Positions 36,090-44,208 of a stretch of DNA of 64,000 nucleotides are shown here, piece after piece (position 1 is the first letter of the stretch; each line of letters starts with the position of its first letter). The DNA is from Tetradesmus obliquus (Eukaryota > Chlorophyta > Chlorophyceae > Sphaeropleales > Scenedesmaceae), in contig CP126197.1 of NCBI GenBank assembly GCA_030272155.1, forward strand, positions 5,076,001 through 5,140,000. The letters run 5' to 3'. The translations under genes were made by a program, and so were the position numbers. The notes under the pieces were generated by a model. The model was not told where the DNA came from. It searched no databases and saw only the letters and a program-made list of their open reading frames with translations.

Positions 36090-39000
36090 GCAGTCAGACA
36101 ATGCAATCCAATAGCCTTAGCAGCTCTCCAAAGCACCAGGCTTCCCAGCAACCTTGCTGGCCGATTATGCCTCTGCGTGCCGCAGGTGCAGCCGCAGGAT
36201 CTCTTCCTCGACCCACACCCAACCCTCCCACAAAGCAATACTTCAGCTCATTGGCAAAACCCACAGCGCACCTGCGCTCCACAGCTGCAGCCTCAGGATC
36301 TCCTCTTCACCCCTGCCAACCCCCGCCCTCCAATAACACACAAACAACACGCCCCACTCAACACACATGCCCAATTGCGCTCCACAGCTGCAGCCGCAGG
36401 ATCTCCTCCCCCTCACCCTGCTATCCTGCTGCCAAGTGCTCACATGCCATAGTTCACAACACAGATGCCCACCTGCGCTCCACAGCTGCAGCCGCAGGAT
36501 CTCCTCGCGCCGCGTGAGCCGCAGCAGCTGCGGCAGCAGGCTGCCCGCCACGGCACGGCTCAGCACGGGAGAGGACGCGGCAGCAAGCATCAGCCGGTCC
36601 TGGCTGAACACCTGCGGGCAAACAGCAGTGCAGCAACCAGGGGGTGACAAGCAGCAGCCAGCAGCATCAGCAGCAGCAGCAGCAAGCATCAGCAGGTCCT
36701 GGCCGAACACCTGCGGGCAAACATGGCAGAAAGCAGGGCGTGAGAAGCTGCTGGTGGTTTGGTGAGGTGTGTGCTGGTGGATAGTGGCGTGCGCGTCAGC
36801 TATGCAGCGCATGTCGTGGCATCTGCAAGACGCTGCATGCCATGCTGGCAGCTGCGAGCTGTCGCAAACAACACCCTGCAACTGTCCGCCCAATACATGC
36901 TGCCAACACTCTTACAGCCTCAACCCCGCTGCGACTGAAACCCAAACCACAATCTCTTGCACGCACCGGCACCCTCCTGCTGTTGCGCAGGCGCGCCGCA
37001 GCAATCTCCGTCCACTGCCACCAGTCTGGGGGCGCTGCCAGCACGCTCTCCACTACGTTGAAGCCCGTGTTGACGTGAGCGGTGGTGGCGGAGGGGAAGG
37101 TGACCACAAACTGCCCCGGCTCCTGCAGCAGCAGCAGCAGCAGGGGTAAAAAACAACATCATTAGTTGTGCATACAGTGGTGGAGGAGAGGATGATGACA
37201 AACTGCGCGGGCTCCTGGGGCAGCAGCAGCAGCAGCAGCAGCAGCACAACAGCAATTGATAACAGGTGCATGCTGGTGCACACCGTGGCGAAGGAGTTGA
37301 CAAGCAAGCAAACCAAGGCGGCACCACGCAAAGCAACCTCCAGCACGTCCAAGCAGTGGCTTGCTGCAGATCACATCCCACAACACACATGCAACACATG
37401 CAACTGCTTGCCCTGCCCACCTGCAGCGTGGCGTACACAGCCACCCCAGCCGCCGTTAAGCTGCGTGGGTGCAGCATCACCCCAAGCGTGTCCAGCAGCA
37501 CACACACCCCATACAGCACATTACATACAAACATCTCCCTTGCCCACCTGCAGCGTGGCATATACGGCCACCCCAGCCGCCTTCCGGCTGCGCGGGTGCA
37601 GCCCGTGCCATGCATGCATGCTCGCAATAGTGTGTCAAGCACATTCCTGCTGGGTCTCTGATTGTGCTGTACAATCTCATGCATCCCCTGCCCACCTGCA
37701 GCGTTGCATAAACGGCCGCCCCAGCCGCCTTGAGGCTGCGCGGGTGCAGCATCACGCCCAGCATGTCCAGCAGCACACACCACAAAAAGCAAAACACACA
37801 ATCAGCCGCCACTGCCCACCTGCAGCGTGCCGTACACAGCCACCCCGGCCGCCTTGAGTGACCGCGGGTGCAGCATCACGCCCAGCGTGTCCAGCAGCTC
37901 CGGCTGAGACTCCAGCTGGCCAGGCAGCAGCGCACGCACCGCGTCCTGCACAGCAGCAGCACGCAACAGCGGTAACAGGCAAGCACTTGGCAGTGAGTAT
38001 CCTTCACAGCAATGCAGCGCACTGTGACGCAGTCTGATACGCCTCCTGCGCTGCACAAAAACACCCCACGGACACAGCCATCCTTGCCCAGACACGCAAC
38101 ACCACCCAGACAACCTAGAAGCTTGAATACCTCCTTCACATCCAAACTTTGCAAGCCCCAAACCCCTGCTGCTTCCTACCTCGTAGCGCTTCCCCTCCTC
38201 TGCCGGCACGCTGTACCACCTCCTCGGCTCGCCCGAGTGCATATAATGCACGCCAAACCCTAAAACCTTAACATATCATAACTTCAAAAACCCATCGCAC
38301 CTCGTAGCGCTTGCCCTCCTCTGCCGGCACGCTGTACCAGCGCCTGGGCTCGCCCGAGTGCATATAATGCACGCCAAACCCCCAACCTTGAAACCTTCAA
38401 CCCAAACATCCAAAACCCCTTAACCCCGTACCTCGTAGCGCTTGCCCTCCTCTGCCGGCACGCTGTACCAGCGCCTGGGCTCCCCCATGTGCATATAATG
38501 CACGCCATACAGCAGGTGGTCAGTCACGCCCCAGCAGCTGCTGCTGAACATGCTGCCCAGGCTCAGCTTCGGAACTAACAAACTCTGGGGGCTTGGGGGA
38601 GGCAGCGGCGCAGCCGGCACACCAGAGCTGCCGCCAGTGGCGGCTACAGCGGCGGCTGTGGCGGCTGCAGCAGCAGTAGCAGCAGCAGCAGCAGCGGCAG
38701 CGGCTGATCCTGCAGGAGGGATGCCGGCGGCTCCTCTGCGAGAGGAAGCAGTGCCAGATTCTGGTCTGCTGCGCGGCGCTGCTGCTGCTGCTGCTGCTGC
38801 TGCTGGGGCGGCAGCAGCAGCACCTGACACGCCAGCAGCAGCAGCAGCAGCGCCGGCAGGGGCGCCTGCGTTGACGTGCCGCCGCTGCAGCAGCGACAGG
38901 CAGCTCGCATACTCGCCGCTCTGCATTGGGATGTTGTTGAGGTTCCACGGGTGGCCGGCATACTCTGCCAGTGCTGCTGCAAACGCCGCAGGATCTTTGC

Positions 39001-41505
39001 TGAAGCCGCCACCAGTGCCACCACTGCCAGCTGTCGCCAAACCCGCAGCAGCACCAGCAGCAGCATTGCTGCCAGACGGCTGTGACGATGGCAGCAGCAG
39101 CGGTGGCTCAGCTACCTCGCTACCTTCTCTGCCGGCGCCATCTATCAGTGCTGCTGCTGCTGTCGCCGTCTGCAGCAGCGGCGGCGTCATGGATGACAGC
39201 GGCGGGGGTGTGCCGGCAGTGGGGCTTTCAGAATCCCTCCAGCGGTGCTGCGGCTTGCGCTGAGGCCGCCGCGGCCGCACCGGCGGCGTCACTGCCGGCG
39301 GGTCAGCTGCCGGCGCAGCGGCAGCAGCAGCAGCAGCGCCGCCGCCGCTGCCCTGCTGCTGCTGCTGAGGGGGTGCCGAGGGTGCAGCGGCAGCGAGCGC
39401 AGCTCTGGCGGCAGCAGCCGCAGCTGCTGCTGCCGCTGCCTTGGCATCAGGTGCTGCTGCTGCTGCTGCTGGCTCTGGGCTAGCCTGCCTCTCCTGGCTG
39501 AAAGGCATAGGAGCACCACTCAGGCCACGCTCACTTGCTGCTGCTGCATCTGCTGATGTCTCCATGGCTTCAGGCTGCTGCACTGTTGCAACTGCTGCTG
39601 GTGCCGCTGCTGCAGCATCTGCTGTGCCGTCATCCCCAACAGCAGCATCAGCAGCGGTTGGTGCAGCTGCTCCAGCTTCGTCCAGATCCATTGCATCTGC
39701 TGCTGCGTCAGCTGCGTCACATGCTGCGGCCGCTGCTGGCTCGGCAGGTGTTGCTGCTGCTGGGGCAGCATCTGCTGCCTCTGCTGCTGCTGGCTCATCA
39801 ACTGCCATAGCTGCTAACTCCTCGGCTGGCTCCAGGGCTTGGGCTGTTGCTGGCTCTGCAGCAGCGGCATCTTCACCTGCTGCTGCTGCATCTGCTGCAT
39901 CTGCTGCTGGCTCTGCTGTGCCGACCCCATCAGCTGCTGCATCTTCCTCTGCTGCAGCCGCATCGCCCGGCGCTGCTGCTGCTGCTGCTGCTGCAGTGCC
40001 AGGAGCTGCTGAGCTGGGTGCCTCAGACTCCGACCGGCCCTCACCCCCCTCCTCATCAGCAGTGCCAGCTGTCACAGCAGCAGACGACACAGGCTCCACA
40101 CTGCCGCCGCCAGCAGCAGCAGCAGCAGCAGCAGCAGATGCGTCGCCAGCAGCGCCAGATGCTGACGTGTCACGCACGCTTGGGGAGCGCCGCATGATGG
40201 GTCTGCCACTCCTACTGCGGCTCGGCACACGCTCCACGCCTGCCCGCTGCTGCTGCTGCTGCCCTTCACTGACGCCCTCATCATCTGCTGCAGCTGCTGC
40301 TGCTGCTGGCGTGGGTGTCCCTGCCTTTACAACTGCTGCTGCTGATGCGCTGCCAGGCCTAGCAGCAGCAGACTTGGCAGCAGCAGCAGCAGCGCCAGGC
40401 GTCCCTTGCTTGGCAGCAGCAGCAGCCTTGCCACCAGCAGCAGCCTTACCACCAGCAGCAGCCTTGCCGCCGCCTCCCGGCTGCTTCGACTGCTGCCGCT
40501 GCTGCTCCTGGGCGCCGCCGCCGCCGCTGCCGCCGTGCTGCTGCTGCTGCTGCCGCCGTGCGGTGAGTGCTGCGAGGGGCTTGATGCCTCGCTGACTCAG
40601 CAGAGTTTGGCTGCAAGGGAAGCCGCTGCCGAGTACTGCTGTGTCCAGGTCATCGCCCACAAGCACATCAAACGGCTCCTCTGCCTCTTCCACTACTCGC
40701 CAGAACTCTGTCTCTACTTGATCCCAGGTGGCCTGATGGCAGCAGTGGCAGGCAGCAGTGGCAGGCAGCAGTGGCAGGAGAGGGAGTGGGGTTGAATTGA
40801 GGGATGCGGAGGATCTTGGAGCAGCCAGGAGGATTGCAGGGTGCAGGTGGGCATACTGTGAGGCAGGCGCACAACTGATCCTGCTGCTGAATAATTGGCA
40901 GATGCAAGCAGTACGCTGCCTATACTCTTCTTCTATAGAAGACTGACACCTGTCCAGTACAGCTAGGGCCACAACAGCCAAGAACTGTTTGAGGTCAGGT
41001 AGGCTGCAGCAGCTGATGCAAATGCAAACAACTGGCATGAATTAACTTTCCGGTCGTGTAAACTGGGTTGGAGCATGCGCGGAGTGAGAGCAGAGGCACT
41101 CGAAGTACGGCCAGATACGAGCAAACCCCACCTTGCGTGCGCGCGCGTCTCCGCCCCAGTACATGCGCTTGGCAGCGTTGGCGCTCTTTTCGAACTCCGC
41201 CCAGCTCATTTCCGTGCCCTGCCGCAGCGCCGAGTTGTCACTCCGCGCCTGCAGGCAGATGGGACACAGCCAGTCGCCGGCGGGGATCTTCTCCAGCGGC
41301 GGATTCAAACAAAACATATGGAATCCGCGGTCGCAGCCGTCGCACAGCAGGATCTGGTCCTCGTGGTGCCCGCCGTTGCATGCCTCGCACAGCAGCACGT
41401 CGATGTTCTTTGGGATGCGTAGCGTGCCTGGTGGGGGCTTCTTGGGCCGGCTGGGAGGCTGACTGCCGCCAGCTGTGGGCTCCTCGGACTCGCCCCGCTC
41501 CGCCT

Positions 41506-41543
<38 letters not shown>

Positions 41544-41579
41544 GGGGTTTGTCAGCAGCAGTAGGTTTGTCAGGTTTGT

Positions 41580-41640
<61 letters not shown>

Positions 41641-42707
41641 GCCAGATTCAGCATTTAGCGCTGCCCAGCTGCCTCACCTTTGGCTTGCGCTGCTTCTTTG
41701 CTGGCGGCTCCTCAGCATCCGGGCTGCGGCCGCGCTTGTCTGCTGCTGCTGCTGCCGCTGGCGCTGCTGCTGCTGCTGCCGGCGCTGCTGCTGCTGGCGA
41801 GCCGTCCTTGTCATCTGCTGCAGCAGCGTCCATCTCCCGCCGCAGCCTCTCGGCCTCATACTCCTCATACGGCAGCAGGTACTTCTGGAAGATCTGCCGC
41901 AGGCTGTACGAGGCGTTGTTGTTGCCGCTCGGCAGCTGCAGCAGCGAAAGGTCACAGCAGCAGCGGCAGACAACACGCAGTCAGCACTCAGCAACACATT
42001 AGGCATAGCAGCACCCTCTGCTGCTGCAAGCTACCAGCCAATCCCAAATATCTCAAAACAACCATCCCTTATCTAAAAAATATATCTCACTTGCAGGATG
42101 CGCACGATGTCCTTCCACTTCTTATCCTCCGTGACAGCGCCATAGCCGCCCCGCTTGTACACAGCACGCCACAGCTTGTACAGGTCCACCTCTTTCCCGC
42201 CAAACACAGGCGGCCGCTTCATCGCCTTGCCCTCCTGCACCATGCAGCGCTGCAGCTCCTCCGCAAACTCCCTGCGGGCTTGCAGGGCCAGCCGGTCCTG
42301 CAGTATGCAGAATTGCAGGAAAGACACATTTTGCGTTAGCTGAATGCAACGTGGTACTCACTCACATGCCTAGAAAGGGCCCCTCCAAACACCATGGCTG
42401 CTTCAACTTCACACGTTTGTTTAGATATGTGTCTCCTGCTCTTTGCTTGTTCTAGTAATACCTGCAGCTCGTGCACTGCCTGGATCTTGCTGGAGAACTT
42501 GAAGGCTGCTTTGTTGATGGCAAAGGGCGGCGCCCAGCCCTCCGGCGGCACGATTTTGGCAATGCCGCAGGCCTGGGCCTCCTTGGAAATTGAGGAGATG
42601 TAGCGCAGAGGGTCGGTCCATTCTGCTGCTGTGGGGCGGTAGACTTTGGCGGACGGCAGGCCCAAGCTGCGCTGCCCATCCTGCACAGGCCCGCCTATGC
42701 CACTCAT
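16649..42707 (-). CDS. Giant KDM5/JARID1-type protein with degenerate JmjC, about 4,509 aa
   Basis: 26 exons, descending: 42707-42462, 42297-42091, 41935-41678, 41503-41132, 40732-38432, 37945-37820, 37122-36973, 36611-36473, 36020-35939, 35065-34891, 33511-31307, 30895-30785, 30272-29655, 28680-28500, 28058-27844, 27670-27508, 27270-26348, 25773-25627, 24737-24560, 24017-23297, 22847-22302, 21978-21055, 20422-20182, 19508-19003, 18799-18185, 17828-16649. Total 13,530 nt. Order: JmjN (22-61), ARID (about 83-190), PHD1 (276-320), JmjC (957-1210), C5HC2 (about 1285-1335), PLU-1-like helices (about 1336-3360), PHD2 (3638-3683), PHD3 (4069-4121), Ala/Gln-rich tail. This is the KDM5 histone H3K4 demethylase layout; animal members are about 1,500-1,700 aa. 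The extra length is mostly Ala, Gln and acidic tracts, chiefly exons 5, 11, 17 and 26. Exon 11 ends with a basic, nuclear-localisation-like segment. Fe(II)/2-oxoglutarate ligands are substituted, so demethylase activity is unlikely. Exon edges are inferred from phase and motif continuity. Confidence 0.85.
18015..18060 (-). repeat. Junction echo, exon 25 donor side
   Basis: A diverged copy of the exon 25 end and donor (real junction at 18185/18184) lies 125 bp into the following intron: TGTAGTCTTGCGGC against TGTAGTCGTGCGGC. Confidence 0.7.
18185..18330 (-). other. PHD finger 3 (first part; last two Cys in exon 26)
   Basis: [31 protein letters not shown], then exon 26 supplies CPNC. The Tyr, Met and Trp placement resembles H3K4me3-binding PHD fingers of the SHL/EBS and ING type, so this finger may still read methylated H3K4. 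That specificity is inference. Confidence 0.85.
19560..19640 (-). repeat. Junction echo, exon 24 acceptor side
   Basis: CAGGCCGGCAAGCGGCCCC and CTGCAGTGCAAAAAG repeat the exon 24 start and its acceptor (real acceptor at 19508/19509). Confidence 0.75.
19828..20030 (-). repeat. Two junction echoes, exon 23 donor side
   Basis: Copies at about 19828-19890 and 19935-20030 repeat the end of exon 23 (CCTGCCAGCCAGCCCACTCC on the plus strand), including its GT donor. The longer one covers about 90 bp of exon. Confidence 0.85.
20441..20490 (-). repeat. (CTG)n, sense strand, before the exon 23 acceptor
   Basis: About 16 CAG units on the plus strand (CTG on the gene strand) lie 18 nt upstream of the exon 23 acceptor. 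Most introns of this gene carry such a tract near the 3' end. Confidence 0.9.
20520..20800 (-). repeat. Three junction echoes, exon 23 acceptor side
   Basis: Copies at about 20520-20545, 20600-20660 and 20725-20790 repeat GGCTTGCTGCACGGTCAGGC and neighbours from the start of exon 23, most with the CAG acceptor, separated by (CAG)n on the plus strand. Confidence 0.85.
22040..22100 (-). repeat. Junction echo, exon 22 acceptor side
   Basis: GAGCAGCTTGTCAAACTTGT and CAGCGTCTTG repeat the first 45 bp of exon 22 (real 21930-21980). The echo acceptor is damaged (CTTGAC in place of CCTGCA). Confidence 0.8.
22934..22977 (-). repeat. Junction echo, exon 21 acceptor side
   Basis: About 40 bp identical to the first codons of exon 21 plus its acceptor and intron end (real 22825-22860). 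Confidence 0.85.
24106..24285 (-). repeat. Two junction echoes, exon 20 acceptor side
   Basis: Copies at about 24106-24165 and 24236-24285 repeat AGCTCAGGGAAAGCTAGGCC and GACTCGCCATCAG from the start of exon 20 (real 23970-24017), each followed on the plus strand by (CAG)n. Confidence 0.88.
24340..24980 (-). repeat. Exon 19 with one donor echo and one acceptor echo
   Basis: Exon 19 itself is 24560-24737. About 24340-24445 repeats its last 90 bp beyond the donor; about 24925-24977 repeats its first 50 bp upstream. The acceptor of the upstream echo has lost CTGCA (GCCTTCG). Confidence 0.75.
25228..26005 (-). repeat. Exon 18 with three donor echoes and two acceptor echoes
   Basis: Exon 18 is 25627-25773. 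Donor-side copies: about 25228-25290, 25355-25460, 25495-25545 (all with CACCTGCAGGTCGYCCATGT). Acceptor-side copies: about 25812-25882 and 25945-26002 (all with GGCGCAGCGCCTCAACACGG). Confidence 0.85.
26160..26290 (-). repeat. Two short donor echoes of exon 17
   Basis: CCCACCTGCAGCTTGGACA occurs at about 26159 and 26259, repeating the donor of exon 17 (26343-26365). Confidence 0.75.
28140..28435 (-). repeat. Exon 15 acceptor echo and two exon 14 donor echoes
   Basis: About 28140-28195 repeats the start of exon 15 (GCGGTYAAGCGGTCCAGCCC). About 28262-28312 and 28365-28440 repeat the end of exon 14 (CTGCTGCAGCGCCTTGAGGC, GATGCTGGCGCGCTCCTC). Confidence 0.8.
28755..29360 (-). repeat. About seven acceptor echoes of exon 14
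   Basis: Copies near 28760, 28865, 28968, 29068, 29160, 29275 and 29342 repeat CAGCAGCGCCAGCTCSGGSA and AACATCAGCCACCTG, the first 20-50 bp of exon 14 with its acceptor. Spacing is roughly 70-110 bp. Some spacers repeat too (CACACAATGGCATGTTGA). Confidence 0.88.
29445..29480 (-). repeat. Donor echo of exon 13
   Basis: GCTCACCTCATCAGCCAGGT plus about 15 bp repeats the exon 13 donor at 29650-29685. Confidence 0.75.
30305..30378 (-). repeat. Acceptor echo of exon 13
   Basis: About 65 bp (AGCAGCTTGGCAACAAGCTC, CACGCTCCACCTGCA) repeat the start of exon 13 (30215-30280) with an intact acceptor. Confidence 0.85.
30481..30660. repeat. Perfect 30-bp minisatellite, six units
   Basis: Six 30-bp units run head to tail, identical except for the first base of the first unit. 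Each contains CACAATAAAGCGATATGCC. The array lies in intron 12 of the KDM5-like gene and does not copy an exon boundary. Lack of divergence implies recent expansion. Confidence 0.97.
31133..31255 (-). repeat. Two donor echoes of exon 11
   Basis: CACCTGCTCAGGCGCCGCGC occurs at about 31134 and 31224, repeating the exon 11 donor region (31304-31340). Confidence 0.8.
33715..34860 (-). repeat. About ten donor echoes of exon 10
   Basis: An array of roughly 75-130 bp units, each with a diverged copy of the last 60-80 bp of exon 10 (TGTGCCAGCGTGAACCTGAA, GCAGCCGCCACTC), the donor region (CTCACCATGCC) and intron sequence. Units start near 33715, 33800, 33935, 34068, 34188, 34303, 34428, 34530, 34655 and 34780; the real exon end is 34891. 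Confidence 0.9.
35140..35310 (-). repeat. Acceptor echoes of exon 10
   Basis: About 35140-35205 repeats roughly 60 bp at the start of exon 10 with almost no change (AAGCGCCCGGGGCAGCAGTC). About 35272-35310 is a weaker copy. The real exon start is 35065. Confidence 0.85.
35381..35830 (-). mobile_element. Retroelement-like open frame inside intron 9
   Basis: An open frame of about 150 codons contains [19 protein letters not shown] and [12 protein letters not shown]. The pattern R-P-x-x-R-W-x-[DN]-C-V-x-x-D-L...W-R...V is common at the C-terminal ends of non-LTR retrotransposon proteins. It lies on the same strand as the host gene and has no repeats of exon edges. I cannot see a reverse transcriptase, so this is a fragment. 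Confidence 0.45.
36027..36088 (-). repeat. (CTG)20, sense strand, at the exon 9 acceptor
   Basis: About 20 CAG units on the plus strand directly precede the exon 9 acceptor (36020/36021) when read on the gene strand. Confidence 0.93.
36175..36410 (-). repeat. Three donor echoes of exon 8
   Basis: GCTCCACAGCTGCAGCCKCA and GGATCTCCTC repeat at about 36185, 36272 and 36370, from the exon 8 end (36473-36505). An acceptor echo of the same exon sits at 36680-36715. Confidence 0.85.
36973..37122 (-). other. JmjC domain, C-terminal half
   Basis: Exon 7 reads [23 protein letters not shown]5 enzymes have a TFPRAYHSGFN-type sequence, in which the His is the third Fe(II) ligand; here the aligned residue is T1184. 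A His two positions later (H1186) is not in register. The preceding exon 6 ([18 protein letters not shown]) aligns without gaps to the family helix, so no exon appears to be missing. Confidence 0.85.
37190..37225 (-). repeat. Acceptor echo of exon 7
   Basis: GATGACAAACTGCGCGGGCTCCTG repeats the exon 7 start (37098-37125) in shortened, diverged form. Confidence 0.65.
37415..37790 (-). repeat. Three donor echoes of exon 6
   Basis: Copies at about 37418-37500, 37545-37610 and 37690-37780 repeat the last 60-85 bp of exon 6 with its donor (CCCACCTGCAGCGT, CACCCCAGCCGCC). The third is translatable for its whole length. Confidence 0.88.
38178..38400 (-). repeat. Two donor echoes of exon 5 (JmjC segment)
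   Basis: Copies at 38178-38260 and 38300-38385 repeat the last 80 bp of exon 5, including codons for [13 protein letters not shown] and the donor. They would encode the same JmjC strand with Ser in place of Met. Neither has an obvious acceptor, so they are not exons in the model. Confidence 0.9.
38432..38947 (-). other. JmjC domain, N-terminal half, with lost metal ligands
   Basis: WNLNNIPMQ starts at residue 957. An Ala-rich insertion separates it from [13 protein letters not shown] (1089-1100) and [14 protein letters not shown]. In active KDM5 enzymes the aligned text is CWHIEDH and GEPKTWYG. Here the metal ligands H and E are G1096 and T1098, the 2-oxoglutarate Lys is R1114, and the conserved Asn is H1106. 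The surrounding scaffold residues are kept, so the alignment is secure. Confidence 0.88.
41255..41389 (-). other. PHD finger 1
   Basis: Residues 276-320 carry a complete C4HC3 set: CEAC, CDGC, H and C in GFHMFC, and CPIC. In KDM5 proteins the first PHD finger binds unmodified H3 tails. The sequence [18 protein letters not shown] is close to the family consensus. Confidence 0.93.
41507..41639 (-). repeat. Two long (CTG)n arrays in intron 3
   Basis: Plus-strand (CAG)n at about 41504-41541 and 41580-41639, about 12 and 20 units. The first abuts the exon 4 acceptor. Confidence 0.93.
41678..42297 (-). other. ARID DNA-binding domain, exons 2 and 3
   Basis: Exon 2 reads [19 protein letters not shown], then [16 protein letters not shown]; exon 3 continues [20 protein letters not shown]. 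These are the helix and loop landmarks of ARID/BRIGHT domains (P-x-x-x-G-K-x-V-D-L-Y-x-L...G-G-Y...W...Y-x-x-Y-L-x-x-Y-E). The rest of exon 3 is Ala-rich with a KKQRKPK basic cluster. Confidence 0.92.
42525..42644 (-). other. JmjN domain
   Basis: Residues 22-61 in exon 1: [16 protein letters not shown], then [14 protein letters not shown]. This is the canonical JmjN pattern (P-T-x-x-E-F/W-x-D-P...Y-G-I-x-K-I-x-P-P) that packs against the JmjC fold. It fixes the start of the gene: the ATG at 42707 lies 21 codons before it. Confidence 0.93.
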
Positions 42708-43791
42708 GCCCGGCTGTGGTGAGCTGTATTCGTCGGATTAGCCATTTTGGGGAGGTTTGGCTGTGAGTGGGGCTGCAAACCAGGCAGGCAGGGGCAGCAG
42801 CAGCAACAGCAGCAGCGGCAGCAGCGCCTTCTCAGCTGCTGCTACCAGCGGGACACAGCAGCGGCTCTGCTGCACCGGAGGTTGTGTTGGCTTACCAGAA
42901 TCGAATTCGGGTGTCATATGCTCCGTTGGGCCGGGAAGTGAGGGCTAGCAACTCATCGATGGTGTGCGAGCAGAAAGTTGTCTGACAGCCACCCAAGCTT
43001 CAAAGTGGTCTGAAACCCGCTGATTTATGCAGATTTCGGTATGTTCTGGCTAGCAGCGAGCCATCCATGGGCTGTGGCAGGCCCAGAGTCTCAACAGCAG
43101 AACAGAGCAGCAGACCCTAACAGTGACAAGGACTGAGGCTGAGGCGAAAGCAAGCGGACTAATGAAGATCGGTTATAGTTTGAAGGTACTTGCGAGCTTC
43201 ACAGAGCCTCTGCACGTCTTGATTTAACTCAAGGGTGTCTCGAGCAGCAAGCACTGGGGGTTGTTCACACAGAGCTCACGCCTCTTCCCTGTACAACCAC
43301 ATTTACACTTCTAGCAGTGTAAATTAAGGGGTTGGACTGCCATTTCGGCGACTGGGGCCAACAGGGCTCCCATCGACACGGCCAAGCAGCGCCCACCCGC
43401 TGCACGCAGCAAACCCCAGTCTTCGCGCAGGCTCCCCCATGCAGCAAGATGACGTTGTAGATCTTAATCGTCACGCGCAGCATCCTGCGGTGGCACAGGG
43501 CGGGTAGGTCGGGTGATTACGCAGCAGGAGCCCTCGGTTGACTGTCGGCACTGCATGTTGATGCTAGGGAGTGCGTGAAGCTGGCAGTGCAGTTGAACGA
43601 ACCTATTTGCAGCATCTCTGCAGCAAACGCCGAGTGCTGTGCCAAAGCGCTCACCTTGCTGCTTGTGCACAAGCAGCAGCACTCAGCTGTCAGCAGCAAG
43701 CATCAAAGCAAGCATATCACGTGTAGGAGCAAGCATCTCGTCAATCGAACGCTGACGGCAGCACAGCACCGCACCTCAGCAGCTGCACACA
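42708..43791. other. Intergenic region upstream of the KDM5-like gene
   Basis: The KDM5-like gene starts at 42707 and the hydrolase gene ends at 43792, both on the minus strand. This 1.1 kb must hold the 3' UTR of the latter and the promoter and 5' UTR of the former. I see no coding sequence. Confidence 0.45.
43303..43307 (-). terminator. Candidate TGTAA polyadenylation signal of the hydrolase gene
   Basis: TGTAA on the minus strand, 485 nt after the stop. Plausible for a chlorophycean 3' UTR but could be chance. Confidence 0.3.
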
Positions 43792-44100
43792 TCAGGCATC
43801 AGGGGCAGCTGGGAAGCTGAAGCGTGCGCCCACAAACGAAGGCATGTAGCGTTCCTTGAGCGCAGCAGCTAGTGCTGCTTTGGCCTGCACAGCAGCAATA
43901 ACACAACAGCAAGGCCAGCTTAGCCCCAGCATCCGCATATCATTTGCTCGGTGCATGCCTGGCGCTGTTCAGATGCAAGCAGTCAAGTGTTGTGCTGTGC
44001 AGCACCTGCTGCTGCACATGCTGTGGTACCCACAGGTACATGTGTGGGCAAGCAAATGCAGCGTGGCCTGAACATTCCTCGGCGCTTGACAGCATCAGTC

Positions 44101-44133
<33 letters not shown>

Positions 44134-44175
44134 AGTCAGCACATGAGTTAACCACGGTCAGGCTTAGTTTTAGGG

Positions 44176-44208
<33 letters not shown>

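Noticed and set aside
39441..40595. Long plus-strand open frame (384 codons) rich in Ser/Ala
   Set aside because: It is the antisense shadow of Ala/Gln-coding exon 5 of the KDM5-like gene; repeats of CAG/CTG stay open in several frames.
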